Source of the DNA: Sphingobacterium puteale
GTDB lineage: Bacteria > Bacteroidota > Bacteroidia > Sphingobacteriales > Sphingobacteriaceae
DNA: 64,000 bases
Direction of reading: 5' to 3'
Assembly: GCF_003627955.1 (NCBI RefSeq)
Contig: NZ_RBWS01000013.1
Location: 1 to 64,000, forward strand
The position numbers were made by a program, and so were the translations under genes. Under the pieces are notes generated by a model. It saw only the letters and a program-made list of their open reading frames with translations. It made no database searches and was not told where the DNA came from. Of this stretch, positions 44,552 to 54,571 are shown piece by piece. Numbering within the stretch: the first letter of the stretch is position 1; every line of letters begins with the position of its first letter.

Positions 44552-45697
44552 ATGATGATCCGTCAGTTCATTTTTGCAGTATTTGCTTTCATTTGTTTTC
44601 TTGCACCACAAAAAACTTCGGCACAAGAAACATGCGAAAAATATACAGCAGAGGTCCTTCCTTTAATAACAGGAGCGTTGAACAACAATGAGTTCGACAA
44701 AATCCCGTCCCTATTGAATACCTTACAGGCCAGCTGTGGTATACCGGAATTCAGCCAGCGTTTACGCATTCTTCTGCTCATTATCGAGAAAAAGGATAGT
44801 GGCACAGAAATAGAACGTTATATCAGTAATCAATTGGACAAGACATTTGTTCAACGTTTAGATGCTGCTGACCGGGACGACTTCGCCCAGCAATATGAAC
44901 AAAATAAATCGATATACAATTTCTTTCCCCTTCGGCATCCCCTGGACAATTTAATCAAGATAAGAGCCCGCGCGCTGCTCTCCTCAACTAACTACAGTCT
45001 CGATGACCGTGAAAGAGATATTCTTCATCTGTTTGCCGACACCGATAGCCCAGAAGATGAACCGGCACCTCAAATTACAGAACAACAGAAGAATCGTCCT
45101 CAAGCCTACGGAAACAGAAGTAGATCCAAACTGGGCTATGTTCCACTCATCGGTGTGATAAGTCCTCTTGGAGGTTCAAACAAGATTTTTGGAACAAATT
45201 TCATGTTTGGATTTATGCTTATGAGTTCATTGGAACGCAAATTTATTTTCGAAGGCGGTTTCCATGTGCGGATCAATTCAAATGATAAAAATATCGCCTA
45301 TAATTATGAAGGATCCGATGTTACGGTCAATTCCTCCGCCACCGGGTTTATAGGTGGTTCCCTAGGCTATAAAATTTTTGATAACGAAAAATGCATCCTG
45401 ATTCCCAAAGGCATAATAGGGATAGATATTACAGATACGGGCATCACGGAGAGCGTCTATTCAGACGGATATTATGACCCGGACGGTTACTATTATGAGG
45501 GTGGTTACAACGATCGTATGGTAACCATTAATAATGTTCACTTAGGCTTGGGTTTTTCCTCCCTTTTTCAGATGAAAAACAAGAAATATGTTGGAATTGA
45601 AGTGGCTTACCACTATGCTCCCTATGATGCGAGCAGCAAGGTACTGACACCGATACAGTCGAATTACGGAACTGCGGCGTTCTTCTTCAGGTTCTAA
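44552..45697 (+). CDS. Exported protein with outer-membrane-type C-terminal domain
   Basis: The 381-residue protein has a signal peptide (IRQFIFAVFAFICFLAPQKTSAQ), a helical N-terminal half with charged repeats, then a Gly/Tyr-rich part (about residues 205-381) with alternating strands ending in FFFRF; the final Phe is typical of outer-membrane beta-barrels. A DGYYDPDGYYYEGGY stretch is low in complexity. Family unknown; an outer-membrane role is inferred. Confidence 0.65.
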   Translation: MMIRQFIFAVFAFICFLAPQKTSAQETCEKYTAEVLPLITGALNNNEFDKIPSLLNTLQASCGIPEFSQRLRILLLIIEKKDSGTEIERYISNQLDKTFVQRLDAADRDDFAQQYEQNKSIYNFFPLRHPLDNLIKIRARALLSSTNYSLDDRERDILHLFADTDSPEDEPAPQITEQQKNRPQAYGNRSRSKLGYVPLIGVISPLGGSNKIFGTNFMFGFMLMSSLERKFIFEGGFHVRINSNDKNIAYNYEGSDVTVNSSATGFIGGSLGYKIFDNEKCILIPKGIIGIDITDTGITESVYSDGYYDPDGYYYEGGYNDRMVTINNVHLGLGFSSLFQMKNKKYVGIEVAYHYAPYDASSKVLTPIQSNYGTAAFFFRF

Positions 45698-45793
45698 TTC
45701 ACTTTATCATCAGTTTCTCCATTTGAACCTCTTTCCCTCTTGTTGAAGCAGATCCTTGGGATCCACGTGCGCAATAAGTCAATCTGTTTTTAC

Positions 45794-48400
45794 CTAATTT
45801 TTTAGCAAACGCTGAATTTCATCCAGTTTCATCAAGGCCTCCACAGGAGTAAGTGAGTTAACATCCAAGTTGTTCAACATGTCACGGATTTTATTCAGAA
45901 CCGGATCATCTATAGAAAACATCTGCAACTGATAGGCCTGTTTCTGAATCTTACGCATGCTGTCTTTAATCTGCTCTCCCCCTGTACGCTCCTGTTCCAA
46001 TCGTTTCAAAATTTGATTGGCACGGTTCAACAGCTTCGGCGGCATTCCAGCGAGCTTGGCAACATGAATACCAAAACTATGTTCGGATCCTCCGGGTACG
46101 AGCTTACGCAAAAAGATCACCTTATTATTGACCTCCTTTACTGTAACATTGTAATTTTTTATGCGCTCAAGCGAGGTTGACAGTTCATTCAATTCATGAT
46201 AATGTGTCGCAAAGAGAGTCTTCGCTTTGGCAGCAGGATGATTATGTAAATATTCTGCTATTGCCCAAGCGATCGAAATTCCATCGTACGTACTTGTTCC
46301 ACGTCCGATTTCGTCCAAAAGGATCAGACTTCGATCCGAAAGATTATTCATGATACTGGCGGTTTCATTCATCTCCACCATAAATGTAGACTCTCCGGAA
46401 GACAAATTATCCGAAGCTCCTACCCTGGTAAATATTTTATCGACAAGACCTATTTTGGCTTCTTTGGCAGGTACAAAACAACCAATCTGTGCCATCAGGA
46501 CAATTAGCCCTGTCTGACGGAGCAAAGCCGATTTACCCGCCATATTCGGCCCCGTGATAATAATAATCTGCTGTGCTTTGGGGTCAAGATAGGTGTCGTT
46601 GGTAATATAATCTTCACCTATCGGCAGATTTTTTTCGATAACAGGATGCCGTCCACCTTTTATATCCAAAATCTTGCTGTCACTTACCTCCGGTTTGACG
46701 TAGTAGTTCTTCTCTGCGACAATGGCAAAATTAAGTAGCACGTCCAGCTTGGCAATAAGCTGTGCATTCAATTGAATCGGTTTGATATATTCTGCAATAG
46801 CAACCAATAGTTCAGCATAGAGTCTATTTTCCAATGCCTGGATTTTTTCTTCGGCTCCAAGAATCTGCTCTTCATATTCTTTCAGTTCCTCTGTGATATA
46901 TCGTTCCGCATTGACCAAGGTTTGCTTGCGGATCCACTCCGTGGGAACTTTGTCCTTATGTGTATTCGTTACTTCAAGATAATAACCAAATACATTGTTG
47001 AAGGCGATCTTTAGGGACGGGATACCCGTCAGTTCAGCTTCCCTTTTTTGAATTTCCAACAAATAATCTTTACCACCAAAAGAAATCTTACGAAGGCGGT
47101 CCAATTCAGCATCAACTCCCGCAGCAATGACGTTGCCTTTATTGATGGCCACGGGCGGCTCAGCCTGTATTTGTTGTTCTATTCGTTCTCGAATAGCGGC
47201 ACAGGCATCCAATTGATCGGATATCAGGGCCAGCGATTGCGCGTCCTTACGATCGGTCAGTTCCTTGAGGTTTTCAATGGCATGTAAAGCACGTTTCAAT
47301 TGAACGATCTCTCTCGGATTGGCCTTTTGAAGCCCGATCTTTGATATCAATCGTTCCAGGTCACCAACTTGTTTAATCTGCCCGATCAGCTCGTCCCGCA
47401 GTTCACGGTTATTAAAAAAGAAATCCACCACGTCCAGACGTTCCTGAATACCCTTTTTGTCTTTCAACGGCATGACGATCCAACGCTTCAAAAGCCGTGC
47501 GCCCATTGGACTGGCTGTATGATCGAGGACATCTGATAGCGTAACTGCATTTTCGTTCATGGATCCGATCAGTTCCAGATTACGGATTGTAAATCGGTCC
47601 AGCCACATAAACCGGTCCTCTTCGATCCGCGAAAGCGTAGAGATATGTTGTAGGTTACGGTGTTCCGTCTCATTGAGGTAATGCAGTGCAACCCCAGCAG
47701 CAACAATGCCAGCCGGCATCCGGTCCACACCAAAGCCTTTCAGCGAAGCGACTTCAAAGTGCTTTAGCAACGCTTCGGTAGCATAATCTCCGGTATAAGG
47801 CCACTCATCCAAAAAATAAGTGTAATAATGTGCTCCGAACTGTTCAATAAAATCCTTGCTCTGTTTCTTCGGCAAAATGATCTCCGTCGGCATGAAGCCC
47901 TGAAGCAATTTATCTATATAGGATGTACTTCCCTGAGCAACAAGAAATTCACCAGTCGAAATATCCAGAAAAGCAATACCGATCTTATCTTTATCTGTAA
48001 AAATAGAGGCCAGATAGTTGTTCGATTTCTGCTGAACAATGTTATCATTGTAAGAGACTCCAGGAGTAACCAATTCCGTGACGCCACGTTTGACGATCGT
48101 TTTGGTTGTTTTGGGATCCTCCAGCTGATCACAGATTGCTACCCGTTGACCTGCACGCACCAATTTAGGGAGATAAGTCTCCAGAGAGTGATGTGGAAAA
48201 CCCGCCAAAGCCGTTTCGGATTCCGAACCATTTCCTCGTTTCGTCAAAACGATACCCAAAATCTGAGCCGCCTTGATTGCATCCTCACCAAATGTCTCGT
48301 AAAAATCGCCAACACGGAACAGCAATAATGCACCAGGATACTTAATCTTGATCGCATTATATTGCTGCATCAACGGAGTTACTTTCTTTTCTTTTGCCAA
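45794..48400 (-). CDS. mutS: DNA mismatch repair protein MutS
   Basis: The 868-residue protein recognises mismatches. The N-terminal mismatch-binding Phe-x-Glu lies in [14 protein letters not shown], and the ATPase has Walker [14 protein letters not shown] and the DEIGRGTST motif with the [10 protein letters not shown]-like [12 protein letters not shown]. Length fits MutS1. The gene is alone on the minus strand between two convergent or divergent plus-strand genes; mutL is not nearby. Confidence 0.96.
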   Translation of the reverse strand: MAKEKKVTPLMQQYNAIKIKYPGALLLFRVGDFYETFGEDAIKAAQILGIVLTKRGNGSESETALAGFPHHSLETYLPKLVRAGQRVAICDQLEDPKTTKTIVKRGVTELVTPGVSYNDNIVQQKSNNYLASIFTDKDKIGIAFLDISTGEFLVAQGSTSYIDKLLQGFMPTEIILPKKQSKDFIEQFGAHYYTYFLDEWPYTGDYATEALLKHFEVASLKGFGVDRMPAGIVAAGVALHYLNETEHRNLQHISTLSRIEEDRFMWLDRFTIRNLELIGSMNENAVTLSDVLDHTASPMGARLLKRWIVMPLKDKKGIQERLDVVDFFFNNRELRDELIGQIKQVGDLERLISKIGLQKANPREIVQLKRALHAIENLKELTDRKDAQSLALISDQLDACAAIRERIEQQIQAEPPVAINKGNVIAAGVDAELDRLRKISFGGKDYLLEIQKREAELTGIPSLKIAFNNVFGYYLEVTNTHKDKVPTEWIRKQTLVNAERYITEELKEYEEQILGAEEKIQALENRLYAELLVAIAEYIKPIQLNAQLIAKLDVLLNFAIVAEKNYYVKPEVSDSKILDIKGGRHPVIEKNLPIGEDYITNDTYLDPKAQQIIIITGPNMAGKSALLRQTGLIVLMAQIGCFVPAKEAKIGLVDKIFTRVGASDNLSSGESTFMVEMNETASIMNNLSDRSLILLDEIGRGTSTYDGISIAWAIAEYLHNHPAAKAKTLFATHYHELNELSTSLERIKNYNVTVKEVNNKVIFLRKLVPGGSEHSFGIHVAKLAGMPPKLLNRANQILKRLEQERTGGEQIKDSMRKIQKQAYQLQMFSIDDPVLNKIRDMLNNLDVNSLTPVEALMKLDEIQRLLKN

Positions 48401-48544
48401 CTTCTAAAATCAAATTTGTGAAGCGTAAAAATAGGATAATATCGTCGCTTTGGCAAATTACAATATCGAACAAATTTTAACATTAATTAAGAGAAATTGA
48501 TTTTTTTTAATTAATATATTAGGCTTACATATAAACCACTTGTT

Positions 48545-50074
48545 ATGAAAGTCTATTTTATTGCTTTATTGCTTACGCTATGGCTACCATGTATGCTTTA
48601 TGCGCAAAAGGACCTTGAACCAATTTCCCTAACAGATGAATCCTATGATCAATTGAGCAAAAAACAACTGGCTAAAGTGACTGGTAAAATCATAAATGCT
48701 AATCAGGAAGAACTATCCAAAATCCAAATACAATACAGTATCGTCAATTTAATAGGAACTCATCAAAGTAAAGCAACGATACCAGTGAACGCTGATGGCA
48801 CATTCGAATTTAGACAAACGCATAATCTTCCCTATCAGCAAGTCTGGTTTAACTTGGGTGATTATGATGCCTATACCTGTCTTTATCTTCATGAGGATTT
48901 AGAACTCATCTTTGATTTAGAGAAGCTGAAGAAAAACAAGGTTTACATGATCGGTGATGGTATTTCCTTCGCTGGAAAAGATGCAGAAGTAAATCGACAG
49001 ATGAATGAGTATATCTTATTCGATAAGAAAAATAACCCTGATTTTTACAAACCCCTGCGAAAGCTCGATCCCAAAGATCCCCAGTTTCAGCAAAAACTAG
49101 ACTCCTTATTTACGATTCAAAGAAATACAAATACAGCATTTTATAAAGCTTATGGTACAACCTGCAAACCGCTAATTGATGCAGCAACTAATGCGCAGTA
49201 TACCTACAGACTGCTGGATTACTATATGCAAAATAAAATCAACAAAGAAATCGGCGATGGTCTGTTAATCCCGATTTACTCCATTTCCAATGAAGTTAGC
49301 GATTATTACCGATTTTTACATTACTATACCAAATATGTCCTCTATCCTGACAACGCAAGTCGTGGCGATTTTGTTAAAGTATCCGATTATATTACCAAAA
49401 CTTTTCCAGAAAATTATGCAGATATCCTCAACTTAAAATTCGATGATGATGATATCCAAACACAAAATACGATTTATAGTACTTTACTGCCAAAATTAAA
49501 GAGTGCATGGGCCAAAGACAACCTCAATATTGAAATAGAAAATTTAACTGCCAAACAGGCAAAACTGAAAGATATATTAGATTCCACTCCTACCGAATCA
49601 AAGCAAACCCCTTTCGGCACATTAATTAAAGAGCTCCCTTTCGATGCAGCATTACTATTGAACAATACGAAAACGGGTGCCGAACTTCTTCAAACCATCA
49701 AAGCAAAATATCCAAACAAGCTTATCTTATTGGATATATGGGCGACCTGGTGTGGTCCCTGTCTTGATCAGATGCCCTACAGCAAAAAACTACATCACCA
49801 AGCAAAAGAGGCAAAACTTCCTGTAGAATTTATTTATCTATGCACCGACGCTTCCTCTAACCAACAAAAATGGATCAACAAAGTAGCAGAACTGGAACAG
49901 CCAGGTACACATCTGTTTGTCGCAAATACGGTGATCAGTGAACTATTCACTTTATTTAATCGTTCCGGATTTCCAACATATGTTGTTGTAAAGCCGAATG
50001 GAGAAATAGATACAAAAGCTATATCTTGGATGAGTGCTGTGACTTTGGAAAATTTAAAAGAAATGATGAAGTAA
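48545..50074 (+). CDS. Exported TlpA-like thioredoxin-domain protein
   Basis: The 509-residue protein has a signal peptide (MKVYFIALLLTLWLPCMLYAQ), a beta-rich N-terminal part (about 40-150) of the DUF4369-like sort, a helical middle, and a C-terminal thioredoxin domain with the redox pair in WATWCGPCLDQMP (about residues 399-411). Such proteins reduce or rearrange disulfides in the periplasm, for example for cytochrome maturation. No cytochrome maturation gene is adjacent. Confidence 0.85.
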   Translation: MKVYFIALLLTLWLPCMLYAQKDLEPISLTDESYDQLSKKQLAKVTGKIINANQEELSKIQIQYSIVNLIGTHQSKATIPVNADGTFEFRQTHNLPYQQVWFNLGDYDAYTCLYLHEDLELIFDLEKLKKNKVYMIGDGISFAGKDAEVNRQMNEYILFDKKNNPDFYKPLRKLDPKDPQFQQKLDSLFTIQRNTNTAFYKAYGTTCKPLIDAATNAQYTYRLLDYYMQNKINKEIGDGLLIPIYSISNEVSDYYRFLHYYTKYVLYPDNASRGDFVKVSDYITKTFPENYADILNLKFDDDDIQTQNTIYSTLLPKLKSAWAKDNLNIEIENLTAKQAKLKDILDSTPTESKQTPFGTLIKELPFDAALLLNNTKTGAELLQTIKAKYPNKLILLDIWATWCGPCLDQMPYSKKLHHQAKEAKLPVEFIYLCTDASSNQQKWINKVAELEQPGTHLFVANTVISELFTLFNRSGFPTYVVVKPNGEIDTKAISWMSAVTLENLKEMMK

Positions 50075-50100
50075 AGTATGAAAGTATAACTTTTTGATGT

Positions 50101-50108
50101 TATGTTTG
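50101..50108 (+). promoter_or_regulatory. -7 element (TATGTTTG) of mtgA
   Basis: TATGTTTG predicts a start near base 50112, after an in-frame ATG at 50094, which is thereby excluded. Confidence 0.5.
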
Positions 50109-50126
50109 CACAAATTTTGTAATGAT

Positions 50127-50891
50127 ATGGCCATCAAGAGATCTGGTAAGCAAAATACAGCCAGTAAACAAAAAAATACCTTTAAGAAAGCTTCCTTCAA
50201 TCCGTTGAAGTCTATCAAATCACCTATTCTCCGTATCACAAGCAGAGTAGTTCTTTATTTTATCGGTATTAGTCTTTTTTGGGTAATTAGCTTGCGGTTC
50301 ATTAATCCCCCCATTACCTGGCTGATGATTCAACGTGGGTTTGAACTTAAGGAACAGGGGAAGGGGTTTAAACTGAAAAAAAACTGGTTGAGTTACGACG
50401 AACTTTCGGACAATTTAAAATTAGCGGCCATTGCAGGGGAAGATGCCCATTTTATGACCCACTGGGGTTTTGACCTTAAAGGTATTCAAAATGCCATCAA
50501 GAAAAATGCACAGGGTAAAAAGCTCCGTGGCGGAAGTACAATCAGTCAGCAGGTCGCTAAGAACGTCTTTCTATGGCCAGGTCGTTCTTGGTTAAGAAAA
50601 GGATTTGAAACCTACTTCACAGTACTCATTGAAACCTTCTGGAGTAAAAAACGTATTCTTGAAGTCTATCTCAATGTCATTGAAATGGGGCAGGGAGTTT
50701 ATGGAGCAGATGCAGCTGCTGAATACTACTTTAGCAAAACCGGAAGCAATCTGTCCAAAAAACAAGCGGCATTAATTATCGCAATCCTGCCAAATCCCCG
50801 CGAATGGGACGCACGTAATCCTTCTTCTTATGTCAACAGAAGAGCAAACGCCATTGCAAAGTACATGCATCATTATACCATTCCGGAATAG
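50127..50891 (+). CDS. mtgA: Monofunctional biosynthetic peptidoglycan transglycosylase
   Basis: The 254-residue GT51 enzyme polymerises lipid II into glycan strands. It has one membrane anchor (about residues 35-60) and GT51 motifs: the catalytic Glu in AIAGEDAHFMTHWGFD, GGSTISQQVAKNVFLW, and KKRILEVYLNVIEMG. There is no transpeptidase domain. The start at MAIKRSGKQ is set by the promoter position. Confidence 0.92.
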   Translation: MAIKRSGKQNTASKQKNTFKKASFNPLKSIKSPILRITSRVVLYFIGISLFWVISLRFINPPITWLMIQRGFELKEQGKGFKLKKNWLSYDELSDNLKLAAIAGEDAHFMTHWGFDLKGIQNAIKKNAQGKKLRGGSTISQQVAKNVFLWPGRSWLRKGFETYFTVLIETFWSKKRILEVYLNVIEMGQGVYGADAAAEYYFSKTGSNLSKKQAALIIAILPNPREWDARNPSSYVNRRANAIAKYMHHYTIPE

Positions 50892-51009
50892 TTAAGCCTG
50901 CATTGAATATTAGCGTTAAAGATGGAGATTTCATTGATTTGACGCAGCGGATGGAATACCGATCACTTCATTTATCTTATGATTCATTGCTATCTCGTGA
51001 CAACATAAA

Positions 51010-51037
51010 AAAAACGCCATTTTAGGAATGGCGTTTT
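51010..51037. terminator. Terminator between mtgA and the respiratory cluster
   Basis: A 12-bp perfect inverted repeat (AAAAACGCCATT) with a 5-base loop has A and T runs, and lies between two convergent transcription units. Confidence 0.8.
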
Positions 51038-51056
51038 TAAATACATGTTATTTTCG

Positions 51057-51512
51057 TTATGCAAATAATCTCTTATGCCAGCTTTCTTTAAAAGGAATTA
51101 CCCAGGCACTATCCAACTGATAATCGTAAGTGATCGTATTATCAAACACAAGTGTATTGTCATCTATTTCGCCGTTAGCCAAAAGTTTCTCAAAACCCGA
51201 ACGGTTGACCACAGCCACACCATTCGCTGATTTATAGGCAAACTGCATACGGTCGAAGAGCTGAACATGGTATTTTTCCTCTATGCCTTTCAAAAAACGA
51301 ACGGAACTGTCCACGGAGCAGCCAGAGGCGGCAGCGATATCCTCATCAACCTTTAGAATGATAAAAAGATTGTCACGCAATTCAGCAGAAGCAGATAAAG
51401 GCTTTCCATGCACCTTCCACTGCTCAGCAAAGGTGGTTAATTCAGCTGCAATTTGCTGTCCTTCATCGCCCGACAGGACACGATCAGCCTGGTAAATCCA
51501 AATACGTTTCAT
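51057..51512 (-). CDS. Conserved protein of the type annotated 'ABC transporter ATPase' in this phylum
   Basis: The 151-residue protein (start at MKRIWIYQADR) has an alpha/beta pattern with RDNLFIILKVDEDIAAASGCSVDSSVRFLKGIEEKY in the centre. I recall close relatives in Bacteroidota annotated as ABC transporter ATPase, but there is no Walker A, signature or Walker B motif here, so that name is wrong. It is the last gene of the respiratory cluster, 27 bases after the DUF420 gene. Function unknown. Confidence 0.65.
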   Translation of the reverse strand: MKRIWIYQADRVLSGDEGQQIAAELTTFAEQWKVHGKPLSASAELRDNLFIILKVDEDIAAASGCSVDSSVRFLKGIEEKYHVQLFDRMQFAYKSANGVAVVNRSGFEKLLANGEIDDNTLVFDNTITYDYQLDSAWVIPFKESWHKRLFA

Positions 51513-51539
51513 AAGCAAACTCCTTTTCCTTTTGTTAAA

Positions 51540-52085
51540 TTAACCTATATAATAAGGCGAAATCATTAAATACACGATAACACCGGTCACAGCAACATAA
51601 AGCCACATGGGATAAGTAATCCGTGCTAGCTTTTTATGGCGCGCATAAGAGCCCGAAATACCTCTTACGAAAGTAAAAAGCACAAAGGGAATGATAATGA
51701 TCGACAAAAGAATATGTGTGATCAGTATAAAGAAATAAATAGGCCTCCAAATTCCCTCACCCCCATATTTTGTCTCTATGGATGTCATGTGGTAAGCAAC
51801 ATACATCGCCAAAAAAGCCAGAGAACAAGCGATACAACATTTTATCAAACGTTCATGCAAAGTTTTGTTTCCTTTTTTGATAGCAGCAACTGCCCAAAAT
51901 AACAGTATTGCGGTAATGCCATTGATCGTCGCATAAATAGGTGGCAAAAACGTCAATGGCTTTACATCGTAACCTAACTTTTGTAAATTCACCGTAAACA
52001 GGATCGCTACTACTATTGGAATCACAATAGACAATAGCCAGATCCATTTGCTATACTTTTTCTCTTTGATCAGACTCTCTTCCAT
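51540..52085 (-). CDS. DUF420 membrane protein
   Basis: The 181-residue protein has five membrane helices and a YATINGITAILLF segment with a MTSIETKYGG loop, as in DUF420 proteins (CtaM-like), which are needed for heme-copper oxidase function in some bacteria. Conserved histidines (His77, His92-type, HILL) could bind a metal or heme. It lies 13 bases after the Sco-like gene, in keeping with a role in oxidase assembly. Confidence 0.8.
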   Translation of the reverse strand: MEESLIKEKKYSKWIWLLSIVIPIVVAILFTVNLQKLGYDVKPLTFLPPIYATINGITAILLFWAVAAIKKGNKTLHERLIKCCIACSLAFLAMYVAYHMTSIETKYGGEGIWRPIYFFILITHILLSIIIIPFVLFTFVRGISGSYARHKKLARITYPMWLYVAVTGVIVYLMISPYYIG

Positions 52086-52098
52086 AATGCTAACTAAT

Positions 52099-52827
52099 CT
52101 ATCTCTTTTGTTCTATTGTTGCCGGACGGTTTCGGATTTCCTCCACCAACAACAGTTTAATTTCGTCCTCCAGACGATCCACATCTGTTTTTACATTGAT
52201 GTCGTATATCCCACGAATACGTCCCTTCGTATCAAGTAAAAGATAATTCGAACCAATAATAAACGGTTTGCTATTATCCGTATTTACCAACGCATCCTGC
52301 AATAGACTCTCTTTCGCAAATTTAAAGATATCAACGGTTGGATCTGTCACAAAAAACCAAGATTTAGTCCAGGGTTTGTAAACTTTTACGTATTTCGCCA
52401 ATACTTCAGGTGTATCATAACTTGTGTCTACTGTGATCGAATACAGTTTTACCTTTTTGTTCTGAATAAAACGGTTGGCAATCTGATCCAACTTTTTCAC
52501 CATGGTACGTGACAACGAAGCATCCCTTGAATACATCAGATGCACGACCGATAGCGTTGTATCACTGCCCATTAAGCGTACAGGCTTACCATCGTAGTTC
52601 ACAAAATCTACCGGTGGCACTGTATGATAAATGGTATCGGGAATATCCCGCCCCCATTTACGGTGTGTCGTCCCCGGAACTTCCTTCTGACCAAATATCG
52701 GTAGGGAAGCGTAGCTATTGGAACCGCTTTTATGTAGTATAAAATATAAAAATCCCGGCAATAAAAGAATTACTGCCAGGATCAATATAGTTTTAATACC
52801 TTTCTTTTGTCCAGTATTATTATCCAT
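52099..52827 (-). CDS. Sco1/SenC-like protein lacking all cysteines
   Basis: The 242-residue protein has an N-terminal membrane anchor (about residues 12-31) and a thioredoxin-fold domain laid out like Sco1, the copper chaperone for the CuA site (DFVNYDGKPVRL, then SVVHLMYSRDASLS where Sco has the CxxxC, then KLYSITVDTSYDTPEVLAKYVK). The copper ligands are gone: the protein contains no cysteine at all, and the late His of Sco is replaced in IIGSNYLLLD. Its place in the oxidase operon suggests a non-copper assembly role (inference). Confidence 0.75.
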   Translation of the reverse strand: MDNNTGQKKGIKTILILAVILLLPGFLYFILHKSGSNSYASLPIFGQKEVPGTTHRKWGRDIPDTIYHTVPPVDFVNYDGKPVRLMGSDTTLSVVHLMYSRDASLSRTMVKKLDQIANRFIQNKKVKLYSITVDTSYDTPEVLAKYVKVYKPWTKSWFFVTDPTVDIFKFAKESLLQDALVNTDNSKPFIIGSNYLLLDTKGRIRGIYDINVKTDVDRLEDEIKLLLVEEIRNRPATIEQKR

Positions 52828-52840
52828 TATTCACTTTTAT

Positions 52841-53218
52841 CTATTTATTTGGAAACAATTGATGCTCTTGAAACGCACCCGCCAAGAAACCTCCCTCAAC
52901 TAACATCAGAACGATAAAATAAATAATAAAAATAAAGACTATTGCTACGGTAACGATGAAGCTCGATTTCTCAAATTTCAAGTGCATAAAGAATGCAACA
53001 ATATAATATGCTTTAACCAATGTTAAAACAATGTAAATTGTATTTACCAATGCACCTTTGGCTAAAATTTGCCAGTGGTGAACAAAACCTAATGCAATTA
53101 AGAACTCTAGACAAGTAAGCGCCAAAAGTACGCCAAATACTCTCCAGATGGCTTTCTTATCCATCCCACCTTCGTGAGCATGCTCTCCGTGAGCGATATT
53201 ATCTTGATATTGTGACAT
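52841..53218 (-). CDS. Cytochrome c oxidase subunit IV family protein
   Basis: The 125-residue protein has three membrane helices (about residues 27-48, 55-77, 88-112), a His-rich N-terminus (HGEHAHEGG) and the family pattern LVKAYYIVAFFMHLKFE. It is a small accessory subunit of a heme-copper oxidase. It lies between the subunit III gene and the Sco-like gene. Confidence 0.85.
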   Translation of the reverse strand: MSQYQDNIAHGEHAHEGGMDKKAIWRVFGVLLALTCLEFLIALGFVHHWQILAKGALVNTIYIVLTLVKAYYIVAFFMHLKFEKSSFIVTVAIVFIFIIYFIVLMLVEGGFLAGAFQEHQLFPNK

Positions 53219-53245
53219 AGCGATCTAAAATTATTAATTCAGTGA

Positions 53246-53980
53246 TTAGATTAAGTAGAAGAATGTAAATACGAATACCCACACCAAATCCACAAAGTGC
53301 CAATATAAACCTACTTTTTCAATCATTAGGTAAGAACCACGATTTTCGAATGTGTTATTTAAGGTCATACAAAGAACGATGATATTCAAAATAATACCTA
53401 CTGTAACGTGGAAACCGTGGAAACCTGTAATCGTAAAGAACAAGTTTGCGAATTGCAATGCCGATGTATAGGAAATATCGTGTGTAAAGTATGGCAATAA
53501 TGCGGTCTTAATTGCATCACCTTCTAAACCAGTCGCTGGGTTTTTACCAAACCAGAATCCCATGTGGTGTAAGTGAGTCCACTCGATAGCCTGACAGCCA
53601 ACGAAACAGATACCACCTAAAATCGTCCACAACATCCACTTTACAACCTCATTTTTTTGATTGCGGTGTCCAGCTTCTACAGCCAATACCATTGTCACTG
53701 AAGACATAATCAAAATAAAGGTCATCAAACCTACGAATACCAAAGGTTGACCATGCTCCGCAATACCCGGGATAGATTGGAAAATCTTATCAGGATCAGG
53801 CCATGTTGGGTGAGAAAAGCGTTGTGCGCCGTAATAAACCAAAAATGCAGAAAATGTGAAGGCATCCCCTACCAAGAAAAACCACATCATGATTTTTCCA
53901 TACTCTAAGTTCCAAGGTGATTTTCCACCATTCCATGGACCAGTTTTTACCTTATCCAATTGCGATACTGTTGTACTCAT
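53246..53980 (-). CDS. coxC: Cytochrome c oxidase subunit III (first of two)
   Basis: The 244-residue subunit has about six to seven helices and the conserved Glu/His region TGFHGFHVTVGIILNIIV and YWHFVDLVWVFVFTFFYLI. The long loop with SHPTWPDPDKIFQSIPG is unusual in length. It is the second of two adjacent subunit III genes, 9 bases after the 193-residue one. Confidence 0.88.
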   Translation of the reverse strand: MSTTVSQLDKVKTGPWNGGKSPWNLEYGKIMMWFFLVGDAFTFSAFLVYYGAQRFSHPTWPDPDKIFQSIPGIAEHGQPLVFVGLMTFILIMSSVTMVLAVEAGHRNQKNEVVKWMLWTILGGICFVGCQAIEWTHLHHMGFWFGKNPATGLEGDAIKTALLPYFTHDISYTSALQFANLFFTITGFHGFHVTVGIILNIIVLCMTLNNTFENRGSYLMIEKVGLYWHFVDLVWVFVFTFFYLI

Positions 53981-53989
53981 TGTTTACTA

Positions 53990-54571
53990 TTATTGATTCA
54001 AAAGTAAGAAAACATATATATAAATCCATAAAAGATCGAGAAAATGCCAAAAAATACTGGCAAGATCCATGCGGAAGAGATTGCCGTCCTTAGAAAGCTT
54101 ATTCGCCCCTATAATCGCGCCAATCAAAACGATCAACCCCGCAATAATATGCGCCAAGTGCATTCCCGTAAAAATGTAGATAAAGGATTGAGACGCATTG
54201 TTATTCACAAAATAAACGCCTCGCTCAGTTAACACATTCCAAGCATGTACCTGTAATGCAAAAAACACGATACCCAAAACGAAAGTCACCATTAATAATA
54301 ACTTCTGTTTGGATGAATCACCATTTTTAGCAGCTTTATGCGCTAAAAATATCGTAAGACTGCTCACCACGATCACGATTGTGCTATACACAAACGTATC
54401 TGGCAGTAAGGTCTTGATCCCTTTGTCCACCCCACTTGCTGTATAAACAATGAAACCACTGGATAACGCAGCAAACATCATGAACATACCCAACATACCC
54501 AACCAAAGGTTGAATTTCTGAGCTTTTCTCTGTACTAACTTCTCGTCAGTTTGTGCTTGTATATCTAACAT
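53990..54571 (-). CDS. Cytochrome c oxidase subunit III (second copy, short form)
   Basis: This 193-residue protein is also of the subunit III family, with five helices and the same C-terminal fingerprint (TGMHLAHIIAGLIVLIGA, FWHFLDLLWIYIYVFLL). It is closer in length to CyoC/short CoxC. Its ATG shares one base with the stop of ctaB (TAATG), so translation is coupled. Two subunit III genes side by side suggest that the subunit III function is split or duplicated. Confidence 0.85.
   Translation of the reverse strand: MLDIQAQTDEKLVQRKAQKFNLWLGMLGMFMMFAALSSGFIVYTASGVDKGIKTLLPDTFVYSTIVIVVSSLTIFLAHKAAKNGDSSKQKLLLMVTFVLGIVFFALQVHAWNVLTERGVYFVNNNASQSFIYIFTGMHLAHIIAGLIVLIGAIIGANKLSKDGNLFRMDLASIFWHFLDLLWIYIYVFLLLNQ

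Noticed and set aside
47828-48328. A 166-codon plus-strand frame inside mutS
   Set aside because: It is a shadow of a strongly conserved MutS N-terminal region with no promoter.
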